From: Buddleja alternifolia
Taxonomy: Eukaryota; Streptophyta; Magnoliopsida; Lamiales; Scrophulariaceae
Assembly (NCBI GenBank): GCA_019426215.1
Contig: CM033391.1
Coordinates: forward strand, 4,204,708 to 4,268,707
Length of the DNA stretch: 64,000 nucleotides
Direction of reading: 5' to 3'
How positions within the stretch are numbered: the stretch's first letter is position 1; every line of letters begins with the position of its first letter. A model generated the notes under the pieces. It did no database searches and was not told the origin of the DNA. It worked only from the letters and a program-made list of their open reading frames with translations. A program made the translations under genes and the position numbers. Below are positions 26,474-38,707 of this stretch, in pieces.

Positions 26474-27171
26474 TTAGATACCTACCCCATCAAAATTTAT
26501 TAGGCAACACAATTTATTTATCGTTGTCATCTTAATCATAGTAATCATCTTCATTCGGATACTCTCGATCTCTAATAAACGAGCTATCTCTACTGGTGGT
26601 GCTCCTAAGGCATGCATCGCTGTTCTAATCAAGGTTGTCATCATCCGTCCTGTCATCGAATCTGTAATCACCGTTGTCTCATCGTGATCCGTCAAACTGT
26701 CGCAATCGTCCAACATTTGCTAGGTTCAACATTTTCATCCTCATCAAGGTCAATGTGTCCATCAACACCATCGACGTCTTCATCACTATGACACTACTTC
26801 TCTTCGTCATCCTCACTCTCATCGATTTCTTCACCGATATAATCCTTTCCAACATCAAACTCTGTCCCCGTATGTGAAACAAACAACGGGGTTGTGAAGT
26901 GTAAATATGTCATTATGAATTTCGAAACACGCGCTCATGAGACACCATGGGTGCATAAAATGTATATTCAGGTTGTCACAGTGTGCTCGCACCAACAAGG
27001 ACAAGTTGTGAAATGTGGCATTGTCACATCACCTTCAAAGTAGCAACTAGCACACATGGGATGTATCCAACACTCTCTAAAAAATACAACCAGTGTCCCA
27101 TCTTCAAAATCAGTAGAACAAGAAGAACATGCTTTGTGGAGAAGGAAATTGTGGATAGCTAAATTCATCAT
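26474..27171 (-). pseudogene. Cys/His-rich plus acidic-tail ORF, right arm
   Basis: A mirror of 19293-19954. The upstream part, starting at 27171, keeps the cleaner first finger: KACSSCSTDFEDG, then RECWIHPMCASCYF, then FTTCPCWCEH, a C-x2-C...W-x-H-x2-C-x2-C spacing. The downstream part is shifted through several frames, and the acidic codons are interrupted by stops. It helps define the ancestral protein: an N-terminal zinc-binding region followed by an acidic tail. The family was not recognised. Confidence 0.5.
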
Positions 27172-28351
27172 TGTCGTGAGAAAAAATATATAAAAAGGTT
27201 ATGCTGGCAGGGGAGTTGGAGAGAACGTGTACTTTAGAGTAATGGATAAATGTTGCATGTTTTAGACAACTTACTCTTATATTGCATCTCGAGAACCACT
27301 TGGAGAGTGGATGGGTTCAGACTTTTAATATCTCACATGAAGAATAATCAAAATTGGTGCAGCTTCAATCTATCTTTCTAGCAAAAGCCTTAGCATCAAT
27401 GCACCAACGAATAATAAGTTGCGACTTCTTGAAAAGCCAAGAAAATGATTTGGATAGACCATAAAAGGCCATTTCAATCAGAAAATACGTTTAAGATTGT
27501 GAGAACAAGTTTGTGGAGGCTACGATAGATCTCTCTGTAGTCAACTTATGCGGATAAGTTAACAAACATGGCAAGCAATTATCTGACTATTGTTTCCCCT
27601 AATGTATGTGTCATTTTTTCAGTTCATTTCCCCCAATGCCATAGCAGTGTTTGCATAAAGTGTGACTTTATGACACAATATCACTTTGCTAGCAGTAGTA
27701 GGAAAAATATCAGATTTAGAAGTGTCTTTAGCTAAAGTAATTATCATATGCTGAACAGAAAATGTGAATTTGTTAATTATATGACCCTACAAGTTCAAAT
27801 TTCTTATGTACATTAGAAAATAGTAGAAGTTTGCAAAAAATTCCATAGAGTGTGTAGAACGTTGTAAAACCTTCATTTGTATTTTAGAAAGATCAAAATT
27901 TAGTAAGTGAAAATTGACTACTATCATTAGATCAAACTGATCTCTACTATGTATTAAAGAGGTAGAGTGCTATAAGTATGAGCTAACATTTCATTTTTCA
28001 ACTATGCAAGGCTTGTTTAGTTTAAGTTGTTCATTCATCATATACTTTCACATGCAACGCACATACTTTTTTGCTAGTATACTAAAATTTCTTACTAAAA
28101 TTCCTTTGTTTTACCAATTAATATTTCATGCTACATTCTATCGTTAGCTATTTCAATATGTGCATGATTATTTCATTCCTAGAGTTTGTCATGTGATTTC
28201 TCAAAATTAGTTAGAAGTTCACTTTGTTCGCTTAGAAGTTGCATGCTACCACTGTATATAGTTTGTTTGCACCTTTTTTTTTCCCTTTCTAATTTGTTGT
28301 CTATCACCACAATTATTATTCATTCTTTATTTTAATCGTAAGAGTTTAATC

Positions 28352-28860
28352 ATGCTATTAATGCATATCAGTGATAGGGCCAACACGGTGTGGGTTAAAC
28401 CTCGACCCGGATGGTTGAAACTCAACACTGACGCTAGCGTATTCACTGCAGCGGGTATGGCAGCAAGTGGAGATATCATTCGGTATGAGTTTCGTAGATG
28501 GCGAGGAGGATTCAGCTCGAAGTTGAGCTACAGATCATGTATGGATGATTCGGAGATGATGGCTCTACACTAAGGGCTAGAATTTGCATTTAACAAAAGA
28601 TTTCACTGTTGAATGTGGAAATCGACGCAAAGAAAGTTTTCGATCTTATTGTCAAAGGCAATGTTCAAACTCACCATTTGGGCTATCTCATCCAACGTTG
28701 TTGACAACTTATATATGCATACTCTTGGATGCGCGATCTCCATCATATCTACCGAGAAAGAAACGCATGTGCGGATGACTTGTGAGACATGGGCACTCTT
28801 TTTGCTGGGGCATCCACATTTGGGATCATATCCCTCCTGACGTTTTATATTTACTTTCGA
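28352..28860 (+). pseudogene. RNase H-like (RVT_3) ORF, right arm, broken
   Basis: A mirror of 18495-19040. It is open from 28352 (VWVKPRPGWLKLNTDAS) to a TAA at 28571-28573, where the left copy has an open codon. Downstream the homologous sequence continues in other frames (VEID... and YRERNACA-like words) to about 28850. The gene is disrupted by a stop and frameshifts. The more intact left copy shows the original frame. Confidence 0.65.
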
Positions 28861-29180
28861 AAAAACAAAAATTAATTTGCTGCTTTTATTTTGACTAGTA
28901 CAAAAATCTGGTTACTTGTTATTACTTACGGGAAGATCAGAAATGTTCAATTTTGTACAAATCATAGAGATATTAATTTGTAATGAAGAATGTCGCCCTG
29001 CAGCTTTAAATATAAATATATACATTTTCTATTATGAACATATCTACAAGTGAGAAACTGGTACATAATATTATATGTTGCATCTTATTCATGTACTTAT
29101 ATATGAATCTCAATTTCTTTTTATGTGAACTCATTAATTGTAAACTCAGAATCTAATAGATTGGAACAAATTAAGGTTTT

Positions 29181-30950
29181 TACCTTTTATTTATTTTTTA
29201 TATTTTTTTTTACCTTTTATTGTTGTATTCTTGCATCTATGCATCTTTCGACTTTTAACTCTGATGAGTTTGTTTTTCCATCTCTCTCTGTTTCCCCCAC
29301 ATACCTTGCATGTATTTTCAATTCATTTGACAGAATTCAGAATATGGATTTTCATCTACCATATTTGAAATACCTATTAAATTTGTTTTTGTAAATCTTG
29401 AATTAACATTTATTTTGTTATTAAATTTTTACTATTTTGGCAAAAATTGAGAATTAATAATATTATTATATTATCATTCAATACATGCATCATTTGTTAA
29501 TGAAATTCTTTTTGCATAATTATATTAATGTTTTGATAGTCTTCCTCTAAACAAATAGCATTTTAATTGTTTATTCGACTTCGTGTTATTATTTTAATTC
29601 ATTATTTGGTTCTCTGTATTCCTTTAAAAATTATTTTTATGTGCTATATTCTATCGTTGGAGTTGGTTCTCTATTGATTTCTTTATGTTTTAGTGTATTC
29701 TTTTATAAATATTATTGTCTTCTTCTTCCTCTATATCCAATACCAATGTGAAAGTCTTTTCTTCTTGACATCAAATTTTCTTTCATATAAAGCTTGCAGT
29801 GAAATGTTCTTCAATATCATTAGGTTTTGTTATTTTATATTCCATTAGCTTTTGCTTCAATATCATGAACAAATTGTCTTCTTTAGTTTTCTGTTGACGC
29901 TTTGTTTGGTTCAAGAAAATTGCAACAGAAATGAAAAGAAAATACAAGAAAATCGTTTTCTTTTCCTTGAACCAAAACAAGATGTAAATGCTATAATTAG
30001 AGTAATTATAGAGTATATTTTATGGAAATATCTCCCATTTTCTTTTTTTTGTTTTGTTTGGGTAATTGCAAATTAGTAGTCGGTAACAATACACTACTAT
30101 ACCAATGTTTTAATTTAAAACATCATCATATGCACTAATCATTTTATTGTGAATTGAATTCATTGAAGTCGATACATCATACACCATTGAATTAAAGTGA
30201 TTGAGATTTGAGGTAATCCCCGAACACCACCCCTCTTGCAATCAATATTCTTAAATGGACCGGTTCCAATGGTCCACCAATGACTCATCCCATATTGGCT
30301 TGACCCATAGAATAGCAAGATTTTATCCAAGACTTGTTAGCCTAGTGGTACTGGTATAGCTTCCACTTTCATATGGAGCTCATAGGTTTAATTCCAAATT
30401 GTCACAAGTTGCAACTTTTCTCTCCTTATTTGGAGTCTTACAGGGTATGTAAAACAAAAAAAAAGAATCACAAAATTTTCTATTGAGAAAAAATAAAAAT
30501 GCCCTTAGTTGAGGGTGGAAGAGGGCCCAATATATTGAAAGACAGGCCAGAAACTTATATACAAGACACAATTCAATAGTGGTCCAACAGAAAGTAATTG
30601 TCGTCTAGAAATTATCCTACAATCAAAGACTCCAGCATATAAATACAAGGATTACAAACTATACTTCAACGTTAATTGGTTCCATGTTCAATGATCTAGA
30701 CAAATTCTTAACATGTACAAGCAATACTAAAAAATAACAATCAAAAAACATTTTAAACAAACATTTCTTGTGAGGCAACCTTATCTGCCCTCACCCACAA
30801 ACGACAATAAATTACCAGTAATAACAATATATCAACTCCACAAAACATTAGGAGAAAAAAATAACAAAGCAAAAGAAGCAGTACAAACATTTGAGGACAA
30901 TTTTAGCCCCCCCTAGTTCTAAAACTTTCACATGCGTCATGTAGCAGATC
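29181..30950. other. AT-rich intergenic DNA
   Basis: No gene was supported. A short tRNA-like stretch near 30333-30390 (GCCTAGTGGTA... then GGTTTAATTCC) resembles weak A and B boxes of a decayed SINE head. It has no recognisable tail. Confidence 0.5.
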
Positions 30951-31506
30951 TTAAGAGCCGATTTTTCTTATGTCTTTGCTTGATCAATTGTATTTCATGG
31001 CTTTTAACAAGCTGGACAGCTGAAATGGCGGACTTTAGATAGAGCTCTCCTGCTAACACTGAACCGGCAACAATGCTGGCTAGGGCCCGAGAATTTGCTC
31101 CTGGAGACTCTTTGCTTGCGCCCTTTACGCCAAGAAGGTTGAGGAAAGAAGATTTTGATGCTAATTGAGTTCCACTTCCAACAGTGCCAACCTAGAGAGT
31201 TATGCAAGAATGGGCTTTAACAGATGATTAAGAAAAAAAGTATACCATATGAAAAGATTCATACTTTTTTCGAACTAAAGGATGAAATGAATATAAAATT
31301 ATGAAATTGCAGACAAAATGACAACTTTGTGTTACTGTCAAGAAAAGTAACATCAAAACCCATATCACTATTCAACTGTGTGTGGCCTTGAATTCATTCA
31401 AATCCCTTTTTTCTCTAAATGTATGCTTTGATTATATGTACTTAATTAAATTTCATGATTGTACTTAAATAGTTTATATCAAAAACAATATGTACTAGTC
31501 GATAAC

Positions 31507-32454
31507 GGGAAAATTACAATTTTCGTCCCTGAAGTTGTAGCCAAAAACAGATTTGGTCCCTCATATTTTAGGCTTGACATATTTGGTCCCTCAACTTACA
31601 AATTTTGGACAAATGTGGTCCCTGCCGTCAATTTACTGTTTAAAACTAACAAAATCTGCCTAGGTGGATTATAAAGTTGCCAACTTGGAAAAAAATTGAC
31701 AAATGTGCAAATCCCAACATGCCAAGTGGAAAATTAGTAAAAATCACAAACATTTTATATTTTAAACTATAATATATTAATTAACATTTTGAATTAATAT
31801 ATTAAAAAAATAATCATATAAAAAAATCGGACCACCTATTGCCACTCATCGGTCAGCCATGACCTTCTCCCCCAAGATTGGCATCTCTCAAGGATGTAGC
31901 ATTTATATGTGTGTGTATATTTCTATTCTTCAATGAAGTGTGTGTGTTGCTGGTGTGCCAAGGGATTGGGTAGTACAGTGGGCGGCAACGACGAGGGGAC
32001 GTGGGGAAAGGACTAAGGGCGTCAACGGAAGGTGGGGCTAGCCGACGACAAGCTGTGCGCGAGAGAGTTGACGTTGGGGTGGGGGCAGGTATAGGTGCAG
32101 GTGCAGAAGAAGACCCATTTCTCACCTTTTTTTTTTGTTGGGTATTTTATTATTTTTTATATTTTTTACATTGTTTAGTTATGATGATTCTGTATAAATT
32201 TTAAAATAATTTTCAATTTTTTTGTTTTTCTGGATATTTTAATATATTTTGATATTAATTTAATTAAGAAACTTAAAAAAACCTTAATTTTGAATGTTTT
32301 GGGGGATTCCGCTAGTTCTAAACGGCAAATTGATGGTAGAGACTATATTTGTCCAAAATTTGTAAGTTGAGGGACCAAATCTGTCGATGCTGTAACATGA
32401 GGGACCAAATGTGTTTTTGGCTACAACTTCAGGGACAAAAACTGTAATTTTCCC
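31507..32454. mobile_element. Mutator-like element with 10-bp duplication and GC-rich insert
   Basis: Inverted ends of about 150-165 bp start GGGAAAATTACARTTTTYGTCCC and carry three GGTCCCT/GGTCTCT blocks each. They are flanked by identical AGTCGATAAC copies (31497-31506 and 32455-32464). Long terminal inverted repeats and a 9-10-bp duplication are the Mutator signature. There is no transposase. The interior from about 31945 to 32120 is distinctly GC-rich compared with all its surroundings, as in Pack-MULEs that have captured a gene fragment. The element lies in what was HMGR intron 3. Confidence 0.85.
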
Positions 32455-32628
32455 AGTCGATAACATATACTCATGCGTGTACAAAACATAAAATTTGAGT
32501 CAAAGTTAATTTAGTATAAGTAAATAGCGATAAAATAGACGAACAAATAGAAAAAATAATAAGAAATGAGAAATAAAATTTAAAGTTACATTTAAGAGAA
32601 AATATAAGAAAAAACTTTCCTATAACAG

Positions 32629-34253
32629 GTTTCATTCTTCATTTTTGGGAGTGCTAGTCCACACTCATATTTTGGACTTAACAATTGGCGCTTTCATCCA
32701 CACGAACCATGGCCCCTCGCCGTGATGCTGCCCCCGACCCTGTCCACCCTTCCTTCGATGAGCAAGTCACCCACCTCGCTGAAACTCTGCGTAATATACA
32801 ATCCCAAATTGACGCTAAGGAAACTGAATCACAAGTGAGTAAGGCAAGCGCTGCCAAAAGGCATGAAAACTTAATCGCTCTCCTTACAAACATTCTGCCC
32901 CCAACCTGCATCCACCAAATTTGATCCTCTTTCCACTACACCACGAAAAGCCTACCATGTCAGCTCCTCTTCAATAGCCCTTATTTTCCACATGCACCAA
33001 AACCCGCTGTTTGCTGGCTCGATAGACCTCAAAATTCTAAAAATAAGCCTATCTCTTTTCGATGGCACCAACCCACTCGACTGGCTGTTTCAAGCTGATC
33101 AATATTTCTCCTACTACAATGCGTTAACGTCACAAGACCTATCCCTCATATCCTTCTTCATGAAAGGCCCACCATTGAGTTGGTTTAAATGGATGCACAC
33201 AAATAATCAACTCACAGCTTGGGAGATGCTTACTCGTGCACTCGAAATCCGCTTTGGTCCCACATGCTATGAAAACCATCAAACTTCCTTGTTTAAACTC
33301 CATCAACACGATACCGTTTCTGACTACCAAACTCAATTTGAGGAATTATGTAATTATGTTCATGGCATGACGCCCACAGCTATCCTGAATTTCTTTCTTT
33401 CGAGTCTTCGTCCCGACATTCAAAATGAGCTTGCGGTGTTTTGCCCCCACTCCATCACCGAGGCCATCGGCATTGCAAAATTGATCGAAGCCAAACTTTG
33501 CGATTCCCTTTCTCGCCTGTCCTACTCCCCACATCCATCAATTTCCCAACATCCACCATCACACTCTCCACAACTCCCTCATACATTGTCCAATACCCCA
33601 CACCCATTATTGTCTACACCACCTAACCCCCAAAATACCACACAATTCCATTGCCTTACACCCACAGAAATCCAATAATGGCGCGCAAAAGGCTTATCAT
33701 TTAGTTGCGATCAATGTTTTTTGACAATCATTAGCCCCGACACTATTGACTCCATCGAACCCATAATCACTCCACTTGACCATAATGAAAATCCCAAAAT
33801 TTCAATTCGTGATCCCATCCACATTGACCCACACATACCTCCAATTCTTACCTTGTTACACGTCGAATGCACCGAGTTTAGATAATAGAACTGCAGTTAA
33901 CAAGCAAGTAACGTACCTTGAGGACAAGGCCCTATTTGGGGATAAGAGTATTAATATGCCATGTTAGCCAAGAATTACGTTATGTGAAGCTCATTTGTCT
34001 TATTTATTATTTTAGCATGTATTTAGTTTAATTGATTTGATTAAGTCAAATTAGTGTTGGTAGCGGGAGTAGATCACTTAGTTAGTGCCTTAGTGGTTGT
34101 TTCCTTATTCTTCGGATTTTTCTTGTATTTATCTTGGCAATTCTTAGTTAACGAAGCTTATCAGAATTCTAGTAACGTAACTCTTCTTCTTCAATCTTCA
34201 TTTTCACTCTTCATTTTTGGGAATGCTAGTCCACACTCATATTTTGGACTTAA
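32629..34253 (+). mobile_element. Ty3/gypsy retrotransposon relic lacking pol
   Basis: The 3' LTR (about 33962-34253) begins TGTTAGCC and ends TCATATTTTGGACTTAA. Only the last 55 bp or so of the 5' LTR survive (32629-32683), with the same ...CTAGTCCACACTCATATTTTG. Then come a primer site TGGCGCTTTCATCC, gag, a short trailer with CCTTGAGGACAAGG, and the 3' LTR. Protease, reverse transcriptase, RNase H and integrase are all absent. It sits within HMGR exon 3 after the codons for IESS. The deletion that cut its 5' LTR may also have removed the rest of that exon. Confidence 0.85.
32709..33678 (+). pseudogene. gypsy gag (capsid) gene, frameshifted
   Basis: It starts MAPRRDAAP at 32709 and shifts frame near 32900-32920, then is open from before 32992 to the stop at 33676-33678. 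Retrotrans_gag hallmarks are FDGTNPLDWLFQADQYF, FMKGPPLSWFKWMH, then RFGP and LFKLHQHDTVSDYQTQFE. The capsid protein would coat element RNA in the cytoplasm. After the stop, codons for WRAKGLSFSCDQCF continue, a damaged CCHC nucleic-acid-binding knuckle, so the original ORF was longer. Confidence 0.85.
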
Positions 34254-34525
34254 AAGAGAGCTTTCTATATTGTGCTGGATCCTGCCCCGTCGCTATAAAA
34301 TTGCAGAGACAATATTGCCAGCATGTGCATTGAACCCACCAAGAGCACCACCAATGGCAGAGCCAGTGAGGTTCTTAAGCATGTTAAGCTCAACAATGGT
34401 AGGTACAATAGTTTTCAATACCTTCAAAACCACATTTGAATTAATAATAGCCTCACAGACAATTGATTTTCCACGCCCTTCAATCCAATTCACTGTAGCA
34501 GATTTCTTATTAGAATAGAAATTTC

Positions 34526-37500
34526 CTGCACCAATAAGACAAAAATATGATTCAGTATGAAACCATATAACACCAGATTTAGCAGTTACTGCAATATATA
34601 CGGTCCCTGGAAAAGAAAATTGATGTTTCTAGCATCAGAAAGTTAAAAAATACTGCCTAAGCATGAAAATGAAACACGACAATATTGGTTGCATCACGAG
34701 TCATTATAGCTTGGATAATTTTCTAATAAAGGACAAAAGACTGATAACTACAACAAATAGTTAAGGCAAGTAAGCAGATGATAAGGAAAATAATCTTTTA
34801 AGTTCTATGCAGAAAAGCTAGTGCTAACTCCTGGGAGTGAGGAAGGGTGTGCTGAGGCTCGGCGTGTCTCGCCCAGCAGCCCCGAAATGTTGCCTTAGCC
34901 ACTTTGCCTTCTTTCTTTGGTCAATCCCTTGGCACTTTGACTTGTCTCCACATATAACCCATCAGAGGCCCCAAGATATTTGAAGTTTTTGGTCCGATTC
35001 TCACCTGTATGTAGGCATTTGTCTACTTTCATAGTAGTTGATAATTTATAGCAATTGATTTGGGTCATTTTTTGTCAAATGAACGAACCTACGCAATAAG
35101 AGCACCAGGTCTAGCATGACCCAATATAATGATATTATAGACTGCACTTGGCTAGTTGACCAAGCTGCCTATATACCTCCTTGGAGTATCAAGTCTTACG
35201 TAGTTCAAAGATTAAGGCTCTTGAGATAAAATCCTGTCGGGAAATGCGTACATGGATTCGTGTGAGAATTGATGTGATGTATGTTGTGTTTGTTTATGTT
35301 TTTAAATAGTGGTTGAGATTTGTAAAATGTGTCAAATCAATAATAATTGGTTGATATATGATGAGTTAAATAATTGAGTTAGTTATTTGTGTAATGATTA
35401 TATGAATAAATAAATAATAGAATAAGATAGATAGATATATAAAGTTAATTTAATATTAATATATTTTGAAATTTGAAATTTATTATTAATATATAGTAAA
35501 AGTGGAAGATTGAATAAAAAAGTAATGATTGGAGGAAATGATGTTGATTGATAAATGTGTGAAATGATTGATATAGTGAGTGATAGGTAGTTATATGGGG
35601 GATTGAAAAAGTTAAGTTGAAAAAAGTAGAATTTAGATGAAAATGGTTTGTGTTATGGATTTTTAGAATTTTGTGATCCAAAGATTAAGTTTTTGAGTTG
35701 ATCGTAGGTCGTTGGATCATAGATCCTATATGTTGGACCGTAGGTAGGGTCGTACCAGAAAGTGCTCCCAGTTTATAGAGGGAACTTACATTCAATCTAT
35801 AAAATAAGATTACTAGGGTCATATTGATTTCTAAAGAGAGAAATATTTGAATATTGTAGAGTAGATCCCCCCCCCCCCTCAAGTTATGACTTAGGGGTAT
35901 TAATTTATATAGATATTTTATAGTGTATGGACATATGGTTAATAGATATGACGCCACATCACATCATGATCCTACTATCGGTATTTAGGGTCGTCGTGTC
36001 GGGTCATGGGTAGTACCCGACCCAACCCAACCCATAAAAACACGCATAAATAAGTCAATATTTGGGTCATCGGGTCGGTTCATGGGTCATACCCTACCCG
36101 ATTTATAAAAACCCATTGATCCTAGGCTTAGTATTAATAACTTTGATATAGTTAGGATATTTTGGTCATTAGATTGTATGTCCAAATTAGGGTACATCAA
36201 TAATAATTGTTAGTTGATTAAAAATTATGACTATTTTATAATATGAGATATATCATGTAATCGATTCATTTTAAAAATAAAAAAAACAAGTCCAAAAATG
36301 TTAAGTCGCTGATAGCTTTGTAATGGTGCAAAACGCAGACCCAATAAGAAAAGATTAGCCGCAAATCTTTCTTTATCATAAATTCGTAATGGACCAGAAA
36401 ATATCATTTGTATACGCTTTGTTTAATGGCCTTCCATTTTCCTTTTTTTGAACATCAAATGGCCTTCCAGTTTCAATTAACTCAAACTTAACCCCACATT
36501 GTCATCTCTAATCATGATTTAAGCATGCTTTAGTTAATGAATGTATATAAACGCTTCATTCAGAAAAGAAATAAAGAAAAAAGTGTCACTTTGCCTGTGT
36601 TGGATAATTAATTTAAGTTGGATTCATTTAACATACCACCAAAGCTTGAGCTTTGTTTGTTCATTAATATTTGAAGCTCGACTCTGTTATTTGAAAACTA
36701 ATATAAAACTACTCACCTCGACTCTATTTTAACTCGATTAAAGCTCATTCAAATTATGTTTGCTTAAGAATCATACCAACTAGAAACATGAGTTTTCAAA
36801 CTCAATAAAAATTACAAATAAGGTTTACTAATACCTTATTTGGCTCGACTCAATTCTTTTAGACTCGTGTCTTCAAGATTTTATATATATATATATATAT
36901 ATATTTATGCTAAAAAGGTTGAAATAAATACGTAACCACCATTTTTTTTAAGTCACTATAATGATTAGATTAGACAGTCAATTGCTTTAATATCGAACAA
37001 GTAAAACCCAAGGTTTATTTAATTCTAAATTTAAATGGTTTGTTGTTGTTTGGTTTCATGACTTGTAATTTTATTTCTCTAGAAAAAACTAAAAAATAAG
37101 CATAAAACAGAAGCATATCTATACTCTTCTACTTACTTGTTCTATTTCTATTTTATTTATTTTATATGCCTTTTTAACAAGTTTTGCAAACAAACCAAAT
37201 TTTAGTTTTTTCATTCATTTACAACCTCTTTTTTAAATTAATCACTTCTTAACCAACACATATTTTTGCACAAAAATTTTATATTTGGCTTTCCAACAAT
37301 TTACTTAAGAGACTCTACAACTCATCATTTGCAATCTTGAAGTCTTTATTATTATACGAACCACTGAAGGTACTAAAAAATTAAGAACAATATACAATAA
37401 CTTCTAAAAGAAAAGATTGTGAATCCTCATGGAAACAGCATTTGAATTAAATCCAATTTGCCCAATCCTCGTACCCATGAATTCCACTCTGTAATAACTT

Positions 37501-38699
37501 TGAATCATTTCTCTTAATGCTTATCCTGATATTTTATCACTAAAATCACACCAATAAAACGTAAGTAGTGATGCTTAAATTCAAAAAAATGGTGAAACTC
37601 AAATTCGAACTTGAATTCTCCAACTCAAACTAAACTCGCCGTACGTATAATTTGTAAACCATCCAAGTTGCCAAGAAATGGTCAAGTTTTATAAAATCGA
37701 TTCTTAACTTATTTGCCGAAAGTTAAGTGAGAACTTGTTCATTAACTTTGAACTAAGCGTGAGCATTTCTACTTTTGATTTCTTTACCACCACTTTCTAG
37801 CAACTAAATCTGAATGTAATTTGCCGACAGAAAAAGGATAACTCTCGACACAATGCCAAATGAAAAAAAGACAACTCTCGACATCTTTAAACAACTAAGT
37901 TGGTTATTTAAAATATTTTATAAGCTCGATCGTCTTGTAAGATATTTTAGGAGGTTACAAAATGTTAGATCTTGTTTATATTCTTAAGTATTTGGATGAA
38001 AAAGATACGATTTCTAAGAAACTTTTAGATCAATTAAAAGATATTTGGGTATTTGATATTCGCAAAGTTTTCCAAACGTTGGAATCCAAATATTGTGCTA
38101 ACTAAATTTTATATAAAAAAATTATCTATTTTTGTATAATAAAAATTGTGCCCGTGCTTGTAATTTGTGTATGAAAATTTGTGGTGCGTCTGTGTAAAAT
38201 GTGACCAATGTATGTATTGTGCACGTGTATGGTTTGTTAAAGATTTTAAGAAATAAAATGGAATCTTAAGGAATGAATTGGGGATTCCCACCTTTATTTT
38301 TGGAGACTTATAAGGTCATGATGTTTTATTTTGGGAGCTTAAAAGCTCCTCCTAATTCCTTTTTTATCCAAACATTTTTAGAGAACTTATAAGCTCCCTA
38401 AAGGATGTTTAGATGTTTTGAGGAGTTACAAACTCACCCAAACACTCTATAAATCAAAGCTTGAATCTCAATTTTTATTTGAATCTAATTTGAAATCAAA
38501 AGTTCATCCCACCGGGTTAATGGGACCAATTACAAATTACAATCCTCAGATGCTCAGTCAATATATCTCAATAGAGGTCAAAACTACAAATAGGAAAAAT
38601 AATTAATATCACTAAAAACTCACCTAAATGGGGCAAATGAGGGATTAGTCATAGATTTGGGTGTTTCAATTGAGGTATTTACTCGTGGAACAATGTAGA
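34526..38699. other. Gene-poor DNA with repeat fragments
   Basis: No HMGR exon 1 or 2 was seen. It contains fragments of dispersed repeats: a GC-richer stretch 34830-35270 with GACCAAGCTGCCTATATACC, an AT-rich stretch with many ORF-like shadows, a C-run at 35868-35878, a GGGTCGTCGTGTCGGGTCATGG block near 35978-36115 with self-complementary GGGTA/TACCC words, and a TA microsatellite at about 36884-36904. No coding gene was supported. Confidence 0.5.
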
Positions 38700-38707
38700 C
38701 TTCGACA

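Larger units (their letters stand above)
18190..29180. repeat. Large imperfect inverted duplication centred near 24930
   Basis: Matching pairs occur in opposite orientation throughout: GTCTCT...GGCCGC near 24900 with 24950, spliced exons 24620-24927 with 24958-25232, CAAGCTCGACTTGTGTTCACCCC near 23990-24015 with its complement near 25862-25890, the Cys/His ORF 19293-19954 with 26474-27171, the RNase H-like ORF 18495-19040 with 28352-28860, and flanks 18190-18490 with 28870-29180. The left arm is about 6.7 kb and the right about 4.25 kb. Most of the difference is about 2.7 kb (20850-23555) present only on the left. Arms differ by many substitutions and indels, so the event is not recent, or it arose from two older family members. 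Confidence 0.85.
30951..34525 (-). pseudogene. HMG-CoA reductase (HMGR) pseudogene, exons 3 and 4
   Basis: Exon 3 (34525 down to about 34254) follows an acceptor GGTGCAG and encodes the catalytic core: [16 protein letters not shown], then [19 protein letters not shown]. Exon 4 (31191-30951) begins after CTCTAG with [14 protein letters not shown], continues [14 protein letters not shown] and ends with QLVKSH, whose His is the catalytic general acid in class I reductases. Known: HMGR makes mevalonate in the ER membrane, the key step to cytosolic isoprenoids. Defects are a 1-bp and then a 2-bp deletion around IATGQDPAQ, a gypsy relic right after that motif, absence of the roughly 25 residues that should end exon 3, a small deletion and an AGA to TGA stop in the C-terminal tail, and no exons 1-2 upstream. 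Confidence 0.93.

Noticed and set aside
30333..30390. Possible tRNA or SINE head
   Set aside because: Only weak A/B box resemblance, with no tail and no target duplication.
32001..32204. 67-codon open frame in the Mutator-like element
   Set aside because: Open because of GC-rich composition; it ends in a poly-aromatic tail from a T-run. Kept only as a possible captured fragment, not as a gene.
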